Below are positions 15,940 through 23,800 of a stretch of 64,000 nucleotides of DNA, piece by piece. The DNA comes from Staphylococcus ratti (GTDB taxonomy: Bacteria > Bacillota > Bacilli > Staphylococcales > Staphylococcaceae): the NCBI RefSeq assembly GCF_020883535.1, contig NZ_CP086654.1, positions 1,860,001 to 1,924,000 of the forward strand. Reading direction: 5' to 3'. Within the stretch, counting starts at the first letter, position 1, and the number at the start of each line of letters is the position of its first letter. The translations under genes were made by a program, and so were the position numbers. A model generated the notes under the pieces. The model saw only the letters and a list, made by a program, of their open reading frames with translations, ran no database searches and was not told the origin of the DNA.

Positions 15940-16331
15940 TCCACCATACCTCCATCTTTCCAAAGTAGCGTCATACTCATATCGTCGTTCAGCATGTAGA
16001 ATGCTTTTGGTTCGTGAAATAAATCATCAAAATAATAATCTAACACCGATTTTATAGATTCGTTTTCATACAAAAATACTTTTATTCTTTCCTCGTATTC
16101 ACACACCTCTATTAATCTAGGTATTTTAGTTTTCTCTGTTACTTCTTCTTCCCATTCAACTTCGAATAGTTCATTTTTATAAACAAGACATTCCATTTCT
16201 ATGCACGGATTTATACCAAAAAACACCTCAGAGCCTTTGTTGCTATAGAAATATCGCTCTTTAATATTTTTATCCCAAGCCCACTCAATTAGCTGTGGCA
16301 GGTTCATTTTCTTCTTTGTTTTAATCTTCAT
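15936..16331 (-). CDS. Phage hypothetical protein
   Basis: A 131-residue acidic protein starting MKIKTKKKMNLPQLIEWAWD. The start at 16331 is set by AAGGAGG eight to nine bases upstream; the longer open frame overlaps the DUF3310 gene and is rejected. The MNLPQLIEWAW opening is familiar from early genes of staphylococcal siphophages, but I know no function. Confidence 0.65.
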   Translation of the reverse strand: MKIKTKKKMNLPQLIEWAWDKNIKERYFYSNKGSEVFFGINPCIEMECLVYKNELFEVEWEEEVTEKTKIPRLIEVCEYEERIKVFLYENESIKSVLDYYFDDLFHEPKAFYMLNDDMSMTLLWKDGGMVE

Positions 16332-16353
16332 TGTGTTCGTCCTCCTTATAATT

Positions 16354-16590
16354 TCACTCGCCCCAATTGTCGAACGCTCTCTGTAAGTACCAACGCGCTT
16401 TGTCCAGGTCTTCTTTGCCATTCTTGTGCCGCGCTCTACTGATGTACTTAATCGCATTACCAATCGCAAATGCCATTTTCGGCGGATAATCCTTTATCAC
16501 TTGCTCAATGTAGTCAATAACTTCAACCTCTCCGTACGTATAGTGCGCAGGGTTGTTAACCACATCACTTATTAATTTTTCTCTATTCAT
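16354..16590 (-). CDS. DUF3310 protein
   Basis: A 78-residue protein with the family pattern NNPAHYTYGEVEVIDYIEQV, then AFAIGNAIKYISRARHKNGKEDLDKARWYL. DUF3310 (nucleotide kinase-like, SaV-like) is very common in phages, and its biochemical role is unsettled. The start at 16590 is chosen for the GGGAG upstream and because the longer frame overlaps the preceding gene. It overlaps that gene by eight bases. Confidence 0.85.
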   Translation of the reverse strand: MNREKLISDVVNNPAHYTYGEVEVIDYIEQVIKDYPPKMAFAIGNAIKYISRARHKNGKEDLDKARWYLQRAFDNWGE

Positions 16591-16777
16591 AAACTCGCTC
16601 CCATTCGTCATTGTCGTTAATGTAGTAATATTCGCCCTCGTCTGTTTCGATTTCTGCTTTTTCTTCGCCATCAAAGTTGTAAATCAACTCTGTTACAATT
16701 CCCTCGAAGGGTATGTCTTGGTTATAATCCACATAGAAAGCTATGCGATTATCAATTTCTAAATCACGAATTTTCAT
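16583..16777 (-). CDS. Phage hypothetical acidic protein
   Basis: A 64-residue strongly acidic protein, beginning MKIRDLEIDNRIAFYVDYN and ending with EGEYYYINDNDEW. It overlaps its upstream neighbour by four bases. No family recognised; small acidic early proteins of this kind sometimes inhibit host DNA-binding proteins, but nothing here shows that. Confidence 0.6.
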   Translation of the reverse strand: MKIRDLEIDNRIAFYVDYNQDIPFEGIVTELIYNFDGEEKAEIETDEGEYYYINDNDEWERVYE

Positions 16778-17193
16778 CCAATAAATCCTCCGTTCTTAAG
16801 AAACCGTCTGACTGTCCAGCCTTTGCTTAAGCGCTGGTTAATGTCCTCCCTAGTTTTACCAATCAATTTAGCTAGTTGGTTGACTGTGAAGGTTTGGCCA
16901 TTATAATTCAGTTCTCTAGACCTATCGTTTTCAATTACAGGGAAATCAATTTTCCTTTCGTTATTTTCTTTTGAACTATCAGGAACTTCGGTTGGAACAC
17001 CTACAAAACGACATAAATCATAGTAAGCTGGACTTGGCTTGACCGATTGTGGTACTGTTTTTAACCACGGTTTTGATTTACGATTATTTTTATAATTCTG
17101 GTATGCACGTTCTGCTTTCATTTGGTCGAATTGGTCATAAGACGTTTCGTTTATTTTCTCTCCATTACGCTTTAAAGCTAATACTGTACGCAT
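16774..17193 (-). CDS. Phage hypothetical protein with C-terminal helix-turn-helix-like region
   Basis: A 139-residue basic protein. The N-terminal half is charged (AERAYQNYKNNRKSKPW). The C-terminal part reads YNGQTFTVNQLAKLIGKTRE followed by DINQRLSKGWTVRRFL, a helix-turn-helix-like segment resembling those of small phage DNA-binding proteins. It abuts the VRR-NUC gene by one base. A DNA-linked role is inferred only from that segment. Confidence 0.6.
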   Translation of the reverse strand: MRTVLALKRNGEKINETSYDQFDQMKAERAYQNYKNNRKSKPWLKTVPQSVKPSPAYYDLCRFVGVPTEVPDSSKENNERKIDFPVIENDRSRELNYNGQTFTVNQLAKLIGKTREDINQRLSKGWTVRRFLKNGGFIG

Positions 17194-17502
17194 TTAATCA
17201 CCCTCTATGATTTTTTTAGCGTCATCTACTGAATAAGCGACGCCGTATATGATTTTTTGTTTCATTGCCCAGTCTTGAAATTCGATTTGTTCAATCGATA
17301 ATTTGCCAGTAGGCTTTTTAATCTCTATCGCTATAAATTTTCCGTCCTTTAGCCTTACACCGAAGATGTCAGGAAATCCTTTGGGGAGAAGTTTAAGCGT
17401 CCTCTTCCCCACCCTGACCATGCCGGCGTTTGCCCTCCAGACTTTACATTCGGATTTGTTTAAATATTCAATTATTTGTTTTTGGATTTCAGATTCTGTC
17501 AT
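17194..17502 (-). CDS. VRR-NUC domain nuclease
   Basis: A 102-residue stand-alone VRR-NUC protein. The PD-(D/E)XK-like core is visible: KQIIEYLNKSECKVWRANAG at the start, KGFPDIFGVRL (catalytic Asp near residue 43) and GKFIAIEIKKPTGKLS (E-x-K near residue 55). Such phage proteins resemble Holliday-junction or structure-specific nucleases in the replication module. The start at 17502 follows AAAGGGG; the longer frame overlaps the upstream gene. Confidence 0.85.
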   Translation of the reverse strand: MTESEIQKQIIEYLNKSECKVWRANAGMVRVGKRTLKLLPKGFPDIFGVRLKDGKFIAIEIKKPTGKLSIEQIEFQDWAMKQKIIYGVAYSVDDAKKIIEGD

Positions 17503-17710
17503 GTCTACCCCTTTGATTAAAATCAATTTCATCGAAGATTAATTTACTCACTCTGTCATAGTCGTCAAATAACGTTATATCGCCCCTCACAAGCAATCTT
17601 TCTATCGCCCAACCCATTTGTACCAAAAGAGGTTGCATGAGCGTGTCGTGCTTGTATACGTCTCTATAGAGGTGTCCTAAAAAGTCCTGCATTTCTCCAA
17701 TAGTCATCAA
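17489..17710 (-). CDS. Phage hypothetical protein
   Basis: A 73-residue helical protein starting MMTIGEMQDFLGHLYRDVY. It sits between the helicase and nuclease genes and overlaps both, as expected of a coupled replication-module gene. No family recognised. Confidence 0.6.
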   Translation of the reverse strand: MMTIGEMQDFLGHLYRDVYKHDTLMQPLLVQMGWAIERLLVRGDITLFDDYDRVSKLIFDEIDFNQRGRHDRI

Positions 17711-18954
17711 TAAAACCTCTGACTTTTTTTGTAAAACTCCATTTGTATAACCCCAGTTTCGCCATCCTTATTTTTAACGACGTTGACCTCTATATCTGAC
17801 TTACCTGTTTCATTGTCCACAAGGTCTTGGTCATAATAATCATCCCGATATAGCATGAAGATAAAATGCGCGTCTTGCTCTATTCCGCCAGTCTCTCTCA
17901 AGTCACTCATCATTGGTCGTTTATCCTGTCTTGATTCAACGCCACGGCTCAATTGCGCTAATGCTATAATTACGCAACCCGTTTCTTTCGCGATGATTTT
18001 AAGGTCACGACTTATCTTCTCGACCTCTAGTCGACGCTCTTTCATCGGCACGTCGGATTTCATAAGCGTTAGGTAGTCGATAAATATCACGTGCGGTTTA
18101 TCATTATCTTGCATTGCCTGCTCTCTAATATCTCTAGGCGTTATAACAGCACCGTCATGTATCGAAAAGCCGGGCAACTTCTTAATTTGATTAATCGCGT
18201 CCATAATTTTGTTCGTCTCGTCCAAACTAAGCCCTTGTGATTGTTTGATTTTAGATAACGGTATGTTCGTTATCATGGATATAAGCCTTTCGCCTATATT
18301 CGTCCCGCCAGTCTCTAAACTAAAAAATGATGTCGGGTATCCTTGCTGCGCTATCCTCCACATGATGTTTAATGCAAATGCGGTTTTACCTGTTGACGGA
18401 CGACCAGCCAAGATGTTCAGTTGCGACCTCTCAAAGCCTAGTATTTTGTTATCTAGGTTGCTATATTTCGTCTTGATAAACTGTCTAGGCTTATCACTTA
18501 GTACGTTGGTCATGATTTCTTCCAGAAACGAATCAGTAGGATTTACCTTTTCTATGCTCAAGTCTTGCAAATCACTGATTTCATCAATTAACACTTTCAA
18601 CGCTTGGTCATCAGGTGCTTTTAGATACTCGCCTATTTTATTTGTAGATTCGACCAATACGTAATCATTCAAGATGTTTGATTGGTCGCGCATAAAATAA
18701 GATATGTCAGCTATGTCAAAATTGTAGATTTCTGATAGCGTCTTTGTCGGTATGAAATCTTCGTCGTTACGGCATTTAAAGTAGATTTCATTTAAATCTA
18801 CTTTGCCGACATCAAGCACATATTCAATAAATTTTCTAGCGTTTTCATCTTCAAACATTTCTGGCGATAACTTTAATTTGCTAATTAATTGAGGGTCGCG
18901 CATAAGATTTGATACAAGGCTCCGCTCTGTCGTATACCTATCTATCCGTGTCAA
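17707..18954 (-). CDS. DnaB-like replicative helicase
   Basis: A 415-residue helicase of the DnaB family. The N-terminal domain (residues 1-105) is helical. The RecA-like domain begins with Walker A, LAGRPSTGKTAFALN near residue 180, and includes FSLETGG, Walker B HVIFIDYLTLM near residue 285, and LAQLSRGVESRQDKRPMMSDL then DAHFIFMLYRDD. It unwinds DNA at the phage fork. The gene overlaps the loader gene by 17 bases. Confidence 0.93.
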   Translation of the reverse strand: MTRIDRYTTERSLVSNLMRDPQLISKLKLSPEMFEDENARKFIEYVLDVGKVDLNEIYFKCRNDEDFIPTKTLSEIYNFDIADISYFMRDQSNILNDYVLVESTNKIGEYLKAPDDQALKVLIDEISDLQDLSIEKVNPTDSFLEEIMTNVLSDKPRQFIKTKYSNLDNKILGFERSQLNILAGRPSTGKTAFALNIMWRIAQQGYPTSFFSLETGGTNIGERLISMITNIPLSKIKQSQGLSLDETNKIMDAINQIKKLPGFSIHDGAVITPRDIREQAMQDNDKPHVIFIDYLTLMKSDVPMKERRLEVEKISRDLKIIAKETGCVIIALAQLSRGVESRQDKRPMMSDLRETGGIEQDAHFIFMLYRDDYYDQDLVDNETGKSDIEVNVVKNKDGETGVIQMEFYKKSQRFY

Positions 18955-19291
18955 ATCCCAATTCCTCCCTCATGCGTGCCCAACGCTCTCTTGCCTGGTT
19001 CATGCCCAGTTGATAATCAGGGTCATTCTTCATCAGGTATTCTTTCGTCTCTTTTTCAGGCACTTTCGTATAATTAAACTCTTTAGGCTTGTACGCCAAT
19101 ATATCTGCTACCTTAGGCTTATATCCGTTATTAGCGATGTAGTTTTTTGTCTTACGTAAGGTCGGTTCGTAATCACCCTTTTCAGAAAGTATGTCAATCC
19201 ATGTACTTGCTTTCTCTTTCGTAAGATTCATCGTGTACACATCGTTTATAAGCCTAAGTATGTGTAGCGCTTCTTTTTTATGCATAGGCAT
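18938..19291 (-). CDS. Helicase loader (G39P-like)
   Basis: A 117-residue protein between the initiator and helicase genes. The pattern EALHILRLINDVYTMNLTKE, WIDILSEKGDYEPTLRKTK and YKPKVADILAYKP fits the phage helicase loader/inhibitor family, like SPP1 G39P, with an unstructured C-terminal tail. It delivers the hexameric helicase to the origin. Start overlaps the initiator stop by one base. Confidence 0.8.
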   Translation of the reverse strand: MPMHKKEALHILRLINDVYTMNLTKEKASTWIDILSEKGDYEPTLRKTKNYIANNGYKPKVADILAYKPKEFNYTKVPEKETKEYLMKNDPDYQLGMNQARERWARMREELGFDTDR

Positions 19292-20088
19292 TAGTCATCA
19301 CCTAATTCATTTTCAATTTCATCTAAGACGGATTTACTCTCTTGTTTAGGCTTCACTTTCTTCAAAGCGTCATCTTTAGTCTTAACTCCCTCTTTAGCCC
19401 AGTTGTTTAAAACTTTGATTAAATAACCGACATGACTTCCTTTGTTTTTTGTATAGTCAACTGCAACCTCTACAACTTCATCAGCATTAGTGCCTATATC
19501 ATCTGTTGCATATCCGATTTGTTCCATTTGGCTCGGTGTAGTATTTTTATCTAAATTAGTAATTACGTAATTAATAGCTTTTGCGAAGACGTCATCTTCT
19601 TTTTCTTTCTTCTCTTTCTTATTCTTATATTCTTCTTCTTTTTCTTCTTCTTCTTCTGTATCGTTACGTAACGTTACGGTAACGTTATTTTCTAGCAATT
19701 CTTGTTTTTTTCGGTCTCTGTAACGTTGTTGACGCAATCTATTTTTTTCATTATGCTTGCTTTTGCTATCTAAACTTTGGTGCTTCTCCCAATTTTTAAC
19801 TTTGTAAATCCCTTTTGTATATTCAATCATTCCTAATTTAATAAACGTTTGAAGCGCTAATCTTATTGAGTTTAACGGTCTGTTAAATTCATTAGACAAC
19901 ATCTCATCATTATACGGTAGATTTTCAGATAACATGATATAACCATGCTCGTTATACTTACCTGCAAGCGTAAGCAGCTTAACCCATACCGTTATGATTG
20001 TGTCGCGTTCAGGTAGGGCTTCAATGTATTTAATTTTGCTATCGTCAAACATTCCAACTTTTAATTTAATCCACGATACCTCAACCAT
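19291..20088 (-). CDS. Replication initiation protein (replisome organiser, DnaD-like)
   Basis: A 265-residue protein. Residues 1-110 match the phage replisome-organiser N-terminal winged helix: SWIKLKVGMFDDSKIKYIEAL then GYIMLSENLPYNDEMLSNEF. A highly charged linker of Glu and Lys follows (about 145-165), then a DnaD-like C-terminal region with LIKVLNNWAKEGV. It should bind the phage origin, often found inside its own gene, and recruit the loader-helicase complex. No clear iteron array was seen. Confidence 0.85.
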   Translation of the reverse strand: MVEVSWIKLKVGMFDDSKIKYIEALPERDTIITVWVKLLTLAGKYNEHGYIMLSENLPYNDEMLSNEFNRPLNSIRLALQTFIKLGMIEYTKGIYKVKNWEKHQSLDSKSKHNEKNRLRQQRYRDRKKQELLENNVTVTLRNDTEEEEEKEEEYKNKKEKKEKEDDVFAKAINYVITNLDKNTTPSQMEQIGYATDDIGTNADEVVEVAVDYTKNKGSHVGYLIKVLNNWAKEGVKTKDDALKKVKPKQESKSVLDEIENELGDD

Positions 20089-20756
20089 TAACTCCTCTCT
20101 CCTTTCAACATCTTATTCAATCTTTCATCTACGGCTAACCAGCTGTTGTGCAACTTGTACTTGTCATCAAAACTTTCGACACCGATGTTGTGTTGCTCGT
20201 TGTGGTGTTGCCTGCAAAGCGCTAATACGTGCTTATTGTAGTGATTCATTTTATTTCGATTCATTCCACGACCTACCGCTTCATAATGCGCTAAATCCGA
20301 ATGAGGTTTACCGCATATAACACAATTGCGGTTAACCGTTGACCAGTACAGAAACGATTTATCTTGTTTGAGTAGGTCACTAGTTTTGTAGTTAAGTGGC
20401 ACGTCGTTGTGAAACACCCAGTCCAACATAACCTCTATAATTTGATTAGCTTGCGTGCGGGTGCAGGTAGAAAGCGATAAGTTATCGTACCCCTCGACAA
20501 ATGCCACGTAGTCCATAAACATTGACCGCATATATTCACGAGGTTGCCCTGTGTGCTGCTCTATGTCATTGCACAAAGCAAATATCTTCCGACGCTGTTT
20601 ATCTGTAATTGTATGAGGGTCTACCGTTATAACTTCGACCTCAACATCTAGCCCGTTATCTAATAGTAGCGATTCTTTATCGCCAATTTCCACACCCTCC
20701 ACAACGGCGGTTGTCACGCCGTCATCTCGGGTTATATAATTTTTGATTAGTGGCAT
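20088..20756 (-). CDS. Putative HNH nuclease of the recombination module
   Basis: A 222-residue protein with a C-terminal HNHc-like zinc site: CVICGKPHSDLAHYEAVGRG and HYNKHVLALCRQHHNEQHN near residues 145-195. The N-terminal domain (residues 1-130) is conserved in staphylococcal phages next to ssb and erf. The family is annotated as putative HNHc nuclease and is thought to act in recombination or DNA maturation. It overlaps the initiator start by one base. Confidence 0.8.
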   Translation of the reverse strand: MPLIKNYITRDDGVTTAVVEGVEIGDKESLLLDNGLDVEVEVITVDPHTITDKQRRKIFALCNDIEQHTGQPREYMRSMFMDYVAFVEGYDNLSLSTCTRTQANQIIEVMLDWVFHNDVPLNYKTSDLLKQDKSFLYWSTVNRNCVICGKPHSDLAHYEAVGRGMNRNKMNHYNKHVLALCRQHHNEQHNIGVESFDDKYKLHNSWLAVDERLNKMLKGERS

Positions 20757-20766
20757 TCAATCAGAC

Positions 20767-21195
20767 CTAAAACGGCAAGCCGTCGTCATTTATATCAATT
20801 GGACCATTCGCGTTTTGCAATCCATTATCAAACGGGTTGTTTTCCATCTGCGCTTGTCCTCTTTGTTGTTGAGGTTGGTTGTTAGATTGACCTTTGCTAT
20901 CTAAAAACTCAATTCGGTTAGCGATGACACGTACTGCTGAACGATTGTTACCCTCTTTATCTTTAAAACGGTCTTGCTTCAATGTGCCCTCAATTAAAAT
21001 TTTGCTTCCTTTACCGCAGTAGTCATTTAGTAATTGGGCAGTTTTGCCAAAAGCGACGATGTCGAAGAACGAAGCGTCGTCTTTTTTGTACGGGTTATCG
21101 ACTGCTAACGAAAAGTTTGTCACTTCCGTTTGTCCTGCAGGTTTCAACTCTAATTCTTTTGTGATTCGTCCTGTTAAAATTACTGAATTTGCCAT
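20767..21195 (-). CDS. ssb: Phage single-stranded DNA-binding protein
   Basis: A 142-residue SSB. The OB fold is plain: NSVILTGRITKELELKPAGQ, FSLAVDNPYKKDDASFFDIV, LLNDYCGKGSKILIEGTLKQ. The Gln/Asn-rich linker leads to the acidic tip DINDDGLPF, which recruits replication and repair partners. It lies two bases after the ERF gene. Confidence 0.95.
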   Translation of the reverse strand: MANSVILTGRITKELELKPAGQTEVTNFSLAVDNPYKKDDASFFDIVAFGKTAQLLNDYCGKGSKILIEGTLKQDRFKDKEGNNRSAVRVIANRIEFLDSKGQSNNQPQQQRGQAQMENNPFDNGLQNANGPIDINDDGLPF

Positions 21196-21197
21196 TA

Positions 21198-21812
21198 TTA
21201 ATGCTCCTTTGTTTTCTTAATCCATCTATCCAATTTGCTGATACATGCGCTTATTTGGGCGTTAGTCAAAGTTTGAATGTCGGTAATACCTAGTTTTTGT
21301 TGAATATCATCTGCACTCACTTGCTTGCCTTGCGACTGCAGTAGTTCTCTATATTTGAGCATTTCTTGTTTTAAAGTGCCGATTGCCTTAGCGTCAGGTT
21401 TATTTTGTTTGGCATTACCGCTAGCCTGATTCCCGTCGTCATCTGGGTCACTCGTGATACCAAATATCGCTGATAATGCGTATCGTTTAAGATAGCTAAT
21501 TAGTGACCCCGCACCTTGCGGTGTGTTCTTCTCTGCGTTCATGAACACAGGGTCATATTCAATGTATTCTCCACTTTCATGCATCAACATTGTAGCCACT
21601 CCTACACGCCCCTGACTGTCATTTAATGCCCATTGGGTATAAGACAACCCGTGAGGCGTTGCCGCCTCGTCAATGGCTTCTACGACGTTCTCAAGAGGTA
21701 CATACTTTGATTTAAAGAATGGATTGTTTTTATCTTTAAGTGGTTGTTTAACTTCTTTCCGAAAGGCCACCATAGCCTTGTTAATTTCGACAACTGATTC
21801 TGATTTATTCAT
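21198..21812 (-). CDS. ERF-family single-strand annealing protein
   Basis: A 204-residue recombinase. ERF features: INKAMVAFRKEVKQPLKDKN, FKSKYVPLENVVEAIDEA and GAGSLISYLKRYALSAIFGI with DPDDDGNQA near residue 125. It anneals complementary strands during phage recombination and genome circularisation. It overlaps the upstream small gene by four bases and is followed by ssb. Confidence 0.92.
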   Translation of the reverse strand: MNKSESVVEINKAMVAFRKEVKQPLKDKNNPFFKSKYVPLENVVEAIDEAATPHGLSYTQWALNDSQGRVGVATMLMHESGEYIEYDPVFMNAEKNTPQGAGSLISYLKRYALSAIFGITSDPDDDGNQASGNAKQNKPDAKAIGTLKQEMLKYRELLQSQGKQVSADDIQQKLGITDIQTLTNAQISACISKLDRWIKKTKEH

Positions 21813-22027
21813 AATTCCACCCTTTCAATCACATCTGTTTCAGTATGCGTGTGTTTGTATATGTCATGAGTTGCCGTGTCTATAAGCACATCTTCTGTAC
21901 CGTCAAATCTTCTAGCGTCGCGTTTGTCGGTTGAATATTTGATTGTCGGATTTGCGTCGGTTGGACGGTTGGTAACGTATAGGTCTAGGTCTTTGTGTTT
22001 ATATAGATAAGTCACTATCGTTTTCAT
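21809..22027 (-). CDS. Phage hypothetical protein (DUF2483-like)
   Basis: A 72-residue protein beginning MKTIVTYLYKHKDLDLYVTN, beta-rich, resembling DUF2483 proteins of staphylococcal phages. Overlaps both neighbours by four bases. No function known. Confidence 0.6.
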   Translation of the reverse strand: MKTIVTYLYKHKDLDLYVTNRPTDANPTIKYSTDKRDARRFDGTEDVLIDTATHDIYKHTHTETDVIERVEL

Positions 22028-22275
22028 TCAATTAACGCCTCCCCCGACATAACTTCTTTAGCTTTGTTGGCTAGTTTTTCGATAGCTTCATCATCTTGAA
22101 AATCGTAAATAAATATAGAATTATTGTTGTACGGATAACGTGAGTCATAGTGTGTAAAGACGATACTGTTTTGACCGTCATCATAGCTTGTTCCTTTGAC
22201 TTCGCAAACACAGTCGGAGTACATGCGTGTCCTGTCCAATTCTCGTTGAATTCTTAAAAATTTTTCTTTATTCAT
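22024..22275 (-). CDS. Phage hypothetical protein
   Basis: An 83-residue acidic protein starting MNKEKFLRIQRELDRTRMY with an internal YNNNSIFIYDFQDDEAIEKL. No family recognised. AATGGAGG lies before the ATG. Its leader contains the hairpin and opposing promoter described at 22275-22385. Confidence 0.6.
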   Translation of the reverse strand: MNKEKFLRIQRELDRTRMYSDCVCEVKGTSYDDGQNSIVFTHYDSRYPYNNNSIFIYDFQDDEAIEKLANKAKEVMSGEALIE

Positions 22276-22385
22276 TGAAATACCTCCATTTTCTGCTATA
22301 ATGGGGTTAATAATTCATATCCATTAACCCTTTTGTTTTTTTGACTGTTTGTTAGCCGGCACTAGCATTCAGTCTTTTTTTCTAA
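22275..22385 (+). ncRNA. Candidate plus-strand small RNA in the early region
   Basis: On the plus strand, against the early operon, TTGAAA (22275-22280), a 16-base spacer and an extended -10 TGC-TATAAT (22297-22302) form a strong predicted promoter. Downstream come a hairpin GGGTTAAT/ATTAACCC (22304-22330) with a T-rich tract, then GACTG/CAGTC (from about 22343) followed by seven T near 22373-22380. A transcript of about 70 bases would be antisense to the 5' leader of the gene ending at 22024 and the 3' end of the one ending at 22362. It may be a chance arrangement. Confidence 0.3.
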
Positions 22386-22814
22386 CTTTCTTTCAAGGTT
22401 TTTCTCGTATAATTCAAGAAACTTTCCTTTCATTTCTCGATAGCATTGTTCTGCAAATTCATAATCATCAACTTCTATATCTTTATTTCGACAAACTCCA
22501 AACAAACGCTGTGTAAGCATTCTTAAATAATCGTGGGCTTGTACCCTACGCAAGTTATCACTTGTTATACGCCCTCCAAATTTAGACTTAGCTATTTGTA
22601 GTGGGTTGCTTAAATCCAAGTGGTTATTTGAGTAACTGAATGTAGGTGGCATTACAAACTTTTTATTAACATCTTCAAAATCGCTTGTTGATAATGCAAC
22701 ATTGTTGAAAATATTATTTGGTCCTTGGGTCATTTGACCCCCAATTTTTCTCTCAATCATTTTTTCTACTATCGTCAATAATTCTTCTTTTGTTACTGTA
22801 ATTTGTTCGCTCAT
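22362..22814 (-). CDS. Early phage protein, paralogue of the gene at 24557-25021
   Basis: A 150-residue protein. It shares an opening pattern with the 24557-25021 product: EQITVTKEELLTIVEKMIE, then NIFNNVALSTSDFEDVNKKF, and a C-terminal LTQRLFGVCRN with a long final helix. No named family recognised; the shared FNNV segment and ORF-start suggest a DNA- or repressor-linked early family. The ATG at 22814 follows GAGGGGG eight bases upstream, and overlaps the end of the membrane gene. Confidence 0.65.
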   Translation of the reverse strand: MSEQITVTKEELLTIVEKMIERKIGGQMTQGPNNIFNNVALSTSDFEDVNKKFVMPPTFSYSNNHLDLSNPLQIAKSKFGGRITSDNLRRVQAHDYLRMLTQRLFGVCRNKDIEVDDYEFAEQCYREMKGKFLELYEKNLERKLEKKTEC

Positions 22815-22815
22815 T

Positions 22816-22998
22816 TTAAAAACCCCCTCTTTCATTCTTTTTTAGCGTCTTGATAGCATAATTACTTGTGTAGTAACTACCTATCAGCGTCCATGTTGCT
22901 ACAAATATCGTAGTAGTGAAGTACGCTTCAAAAGCGAATGGTGTAGCAATAACGAATGTAGTTATTAATGCTATTATTATAGAAAATACTTTTTTCAT
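22816..22998 (-). CDS. Small two-helix membrane protein
   Basis: A 60-residue protein with two hydrophobic helices: VFSIIIALITTFVIATPFAF (residues 4-23) and TTIFVATWTLIGSYY (about 29-43). It ends with basic residues, placing the C terminus inside the cell. No family recognised. GAGG lies eight bases upstream of the ATG. Confidence 0.55.
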   Translation of the reverse strand: MKKVFSIIIALITTFVIATPFAFEAYFTTTIFVATWTLIGSYYTSNYAIKTLKKNERGGF

Positions 22999-23002
22999 TT
23001 CC

Positions 23003-23308
23003 TCACCCTTTCACAACATCTTCAAAGTGGTTATCTAACCAATCTAAAATTTTTTCCGCATGAAACATGTAGCCAGTGCCTTTGCCAGTCGAAAATTTAC
23101 TAAACGATTCAATTTGTCTTCGATTACGCGGGTTGTCTATAACGTGTTTTTTAATCCACTCTTCACTGCGATTAATACGTTTCGCTAATTGATTGAGTGT
23201 AAAGTACTTACCTTTAAGCTCTAACTTTTTGTATTCTTTAAACTCATCTAAGGTAAGCATTACATGCGTTTCAGGTATTGCTATTGAAACTTTAAGTGTT
23301 TGTTGCAT
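23003..23308 (-). CDS. DUF771 protein (small DNA-binding type)
   Basis: A 101-residue protein with the DUF771 pattern: LKGKYFTLNQLAKRINRSEE then WIKKHVIDNPRNRRQI and FHAEKILDWLDNHFEDV. The helix-turn-helix-like YFTLNQLAKRINRS resembles excisionase-type small regulators. Common in early regions of staphylococcal phages; role not established. AGGAGG lies upstream. Confidence 0.75.
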   Translation of the reverse strand: MQQTLKVSIAIPETHVMLTLDEFKEYKKLELKGKYFTLNQLAKRINRSEEWIKKHVIDNPRNRRQIESFSKFSTGKGTGYMFHAEKILDWLDNHFEDVVKG

Positions 23309-23337
23309 AATGGTTATCCTCCTATTTGTATTAGTTG

Positions 23338-23352
23338 TGCTATACTTTTCTT
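23338..23352 (+). promoter_or_regulatory. Extended -10 promoter for the plus-strand 79-residue gene
   Basis: TG at 23338, one base, then TATACT (23341-23346) makes an extended -10 element facing right, with no good -35. It is 34 bases upstream of the 23380 start, leaving a short leader that contains a full-consensus ribosome-binding site. Confidence 0.45.
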
Positions 23353-23379
23353 ATCTCCTTATGAAAGGAGGTGATAAGT

Positions 23380-23619
23380 ATGGAACAAGTCCACGCTTGC
23401 CTTTTAGGTGAATGGGTTAATCTTCATGATGATGAAAATTGTAAAATGGGACCTCGTATGACTTCTCCATCTGTATGGTGGGAAGAAAACGCTGAATTAT
23501 GGTCTCCAATTCAAAAAACAGAAGCTGATACAATGTATCAACAGGACTACATCATGATTAATTACAAATCTAGAGACTACCGCATTCACCCTATTTTCAT
23601 TCAAATAGTTACTTCGTAA
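23380..23619 (+). CDS. Lone plus-strand early gene, 79-residue protein
   Basis: A 79-residue protein rich in Trp and acidic residues: MEQVHACLLGEWVNLHDDEN, SPSVWWEENAELWSPIQ and YIMINYKSRDYRIHPIF. No family recognised with certainty. The ATG at 23380 has AAAGGAGGTGAT, a near-perfect complement of 16S rRNA, seven bases upstream, and an extended -10 promoter ahead of it. It runs against the early operon and its end overlaps the convergent 59-residue gene by 11 bases. The strong signals argue that it is real and probably expressed in the lysogen. Confidence 0.7.
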   Translation: MEQVHACLLGEWVNLHDDENCKMGPRMTSPSVWWEENAELWSPIQKTEADTMYQQDYIMINYKSRDYRIHPIFIQIVTS

Positions 23620-23788
23620 TCTTTTGTTGAGTTAGAATATTTTCGATAATCTCAACATCTTGGTCGTCGAGTTCCAACTCGGCGGCTTTCTTTTTGAATT
23701 GGCTATCAACGATATGATTAATTTCTTGCCACTGTCTTAGTGTGAATTGCTTTCTGAATTCTAAAAACCGTTTAATTGTATTTTCCAT
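23609..23788 (-). CDS. Small early phage protein, 59 residues
   Basis: A short helical protein beginning MENTIKRFLEFRKQFTLRQW and containing the basic stretch QFKKKAAELELDDQ. AGGAGG lies five bases before the ATG at 23788. It lies between the antirepressor gene and the convergent 79-residue gene. No family recognised. Confidence 0.65.
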   Translation of the reverse strand: MENTIKRFLEFRKQFTLRQWQEINHIVDSQFKKKAAELELDDQDVEIIENILTQQKITK

Positions 23789-23800
23789 ATTGTCCTCCTG

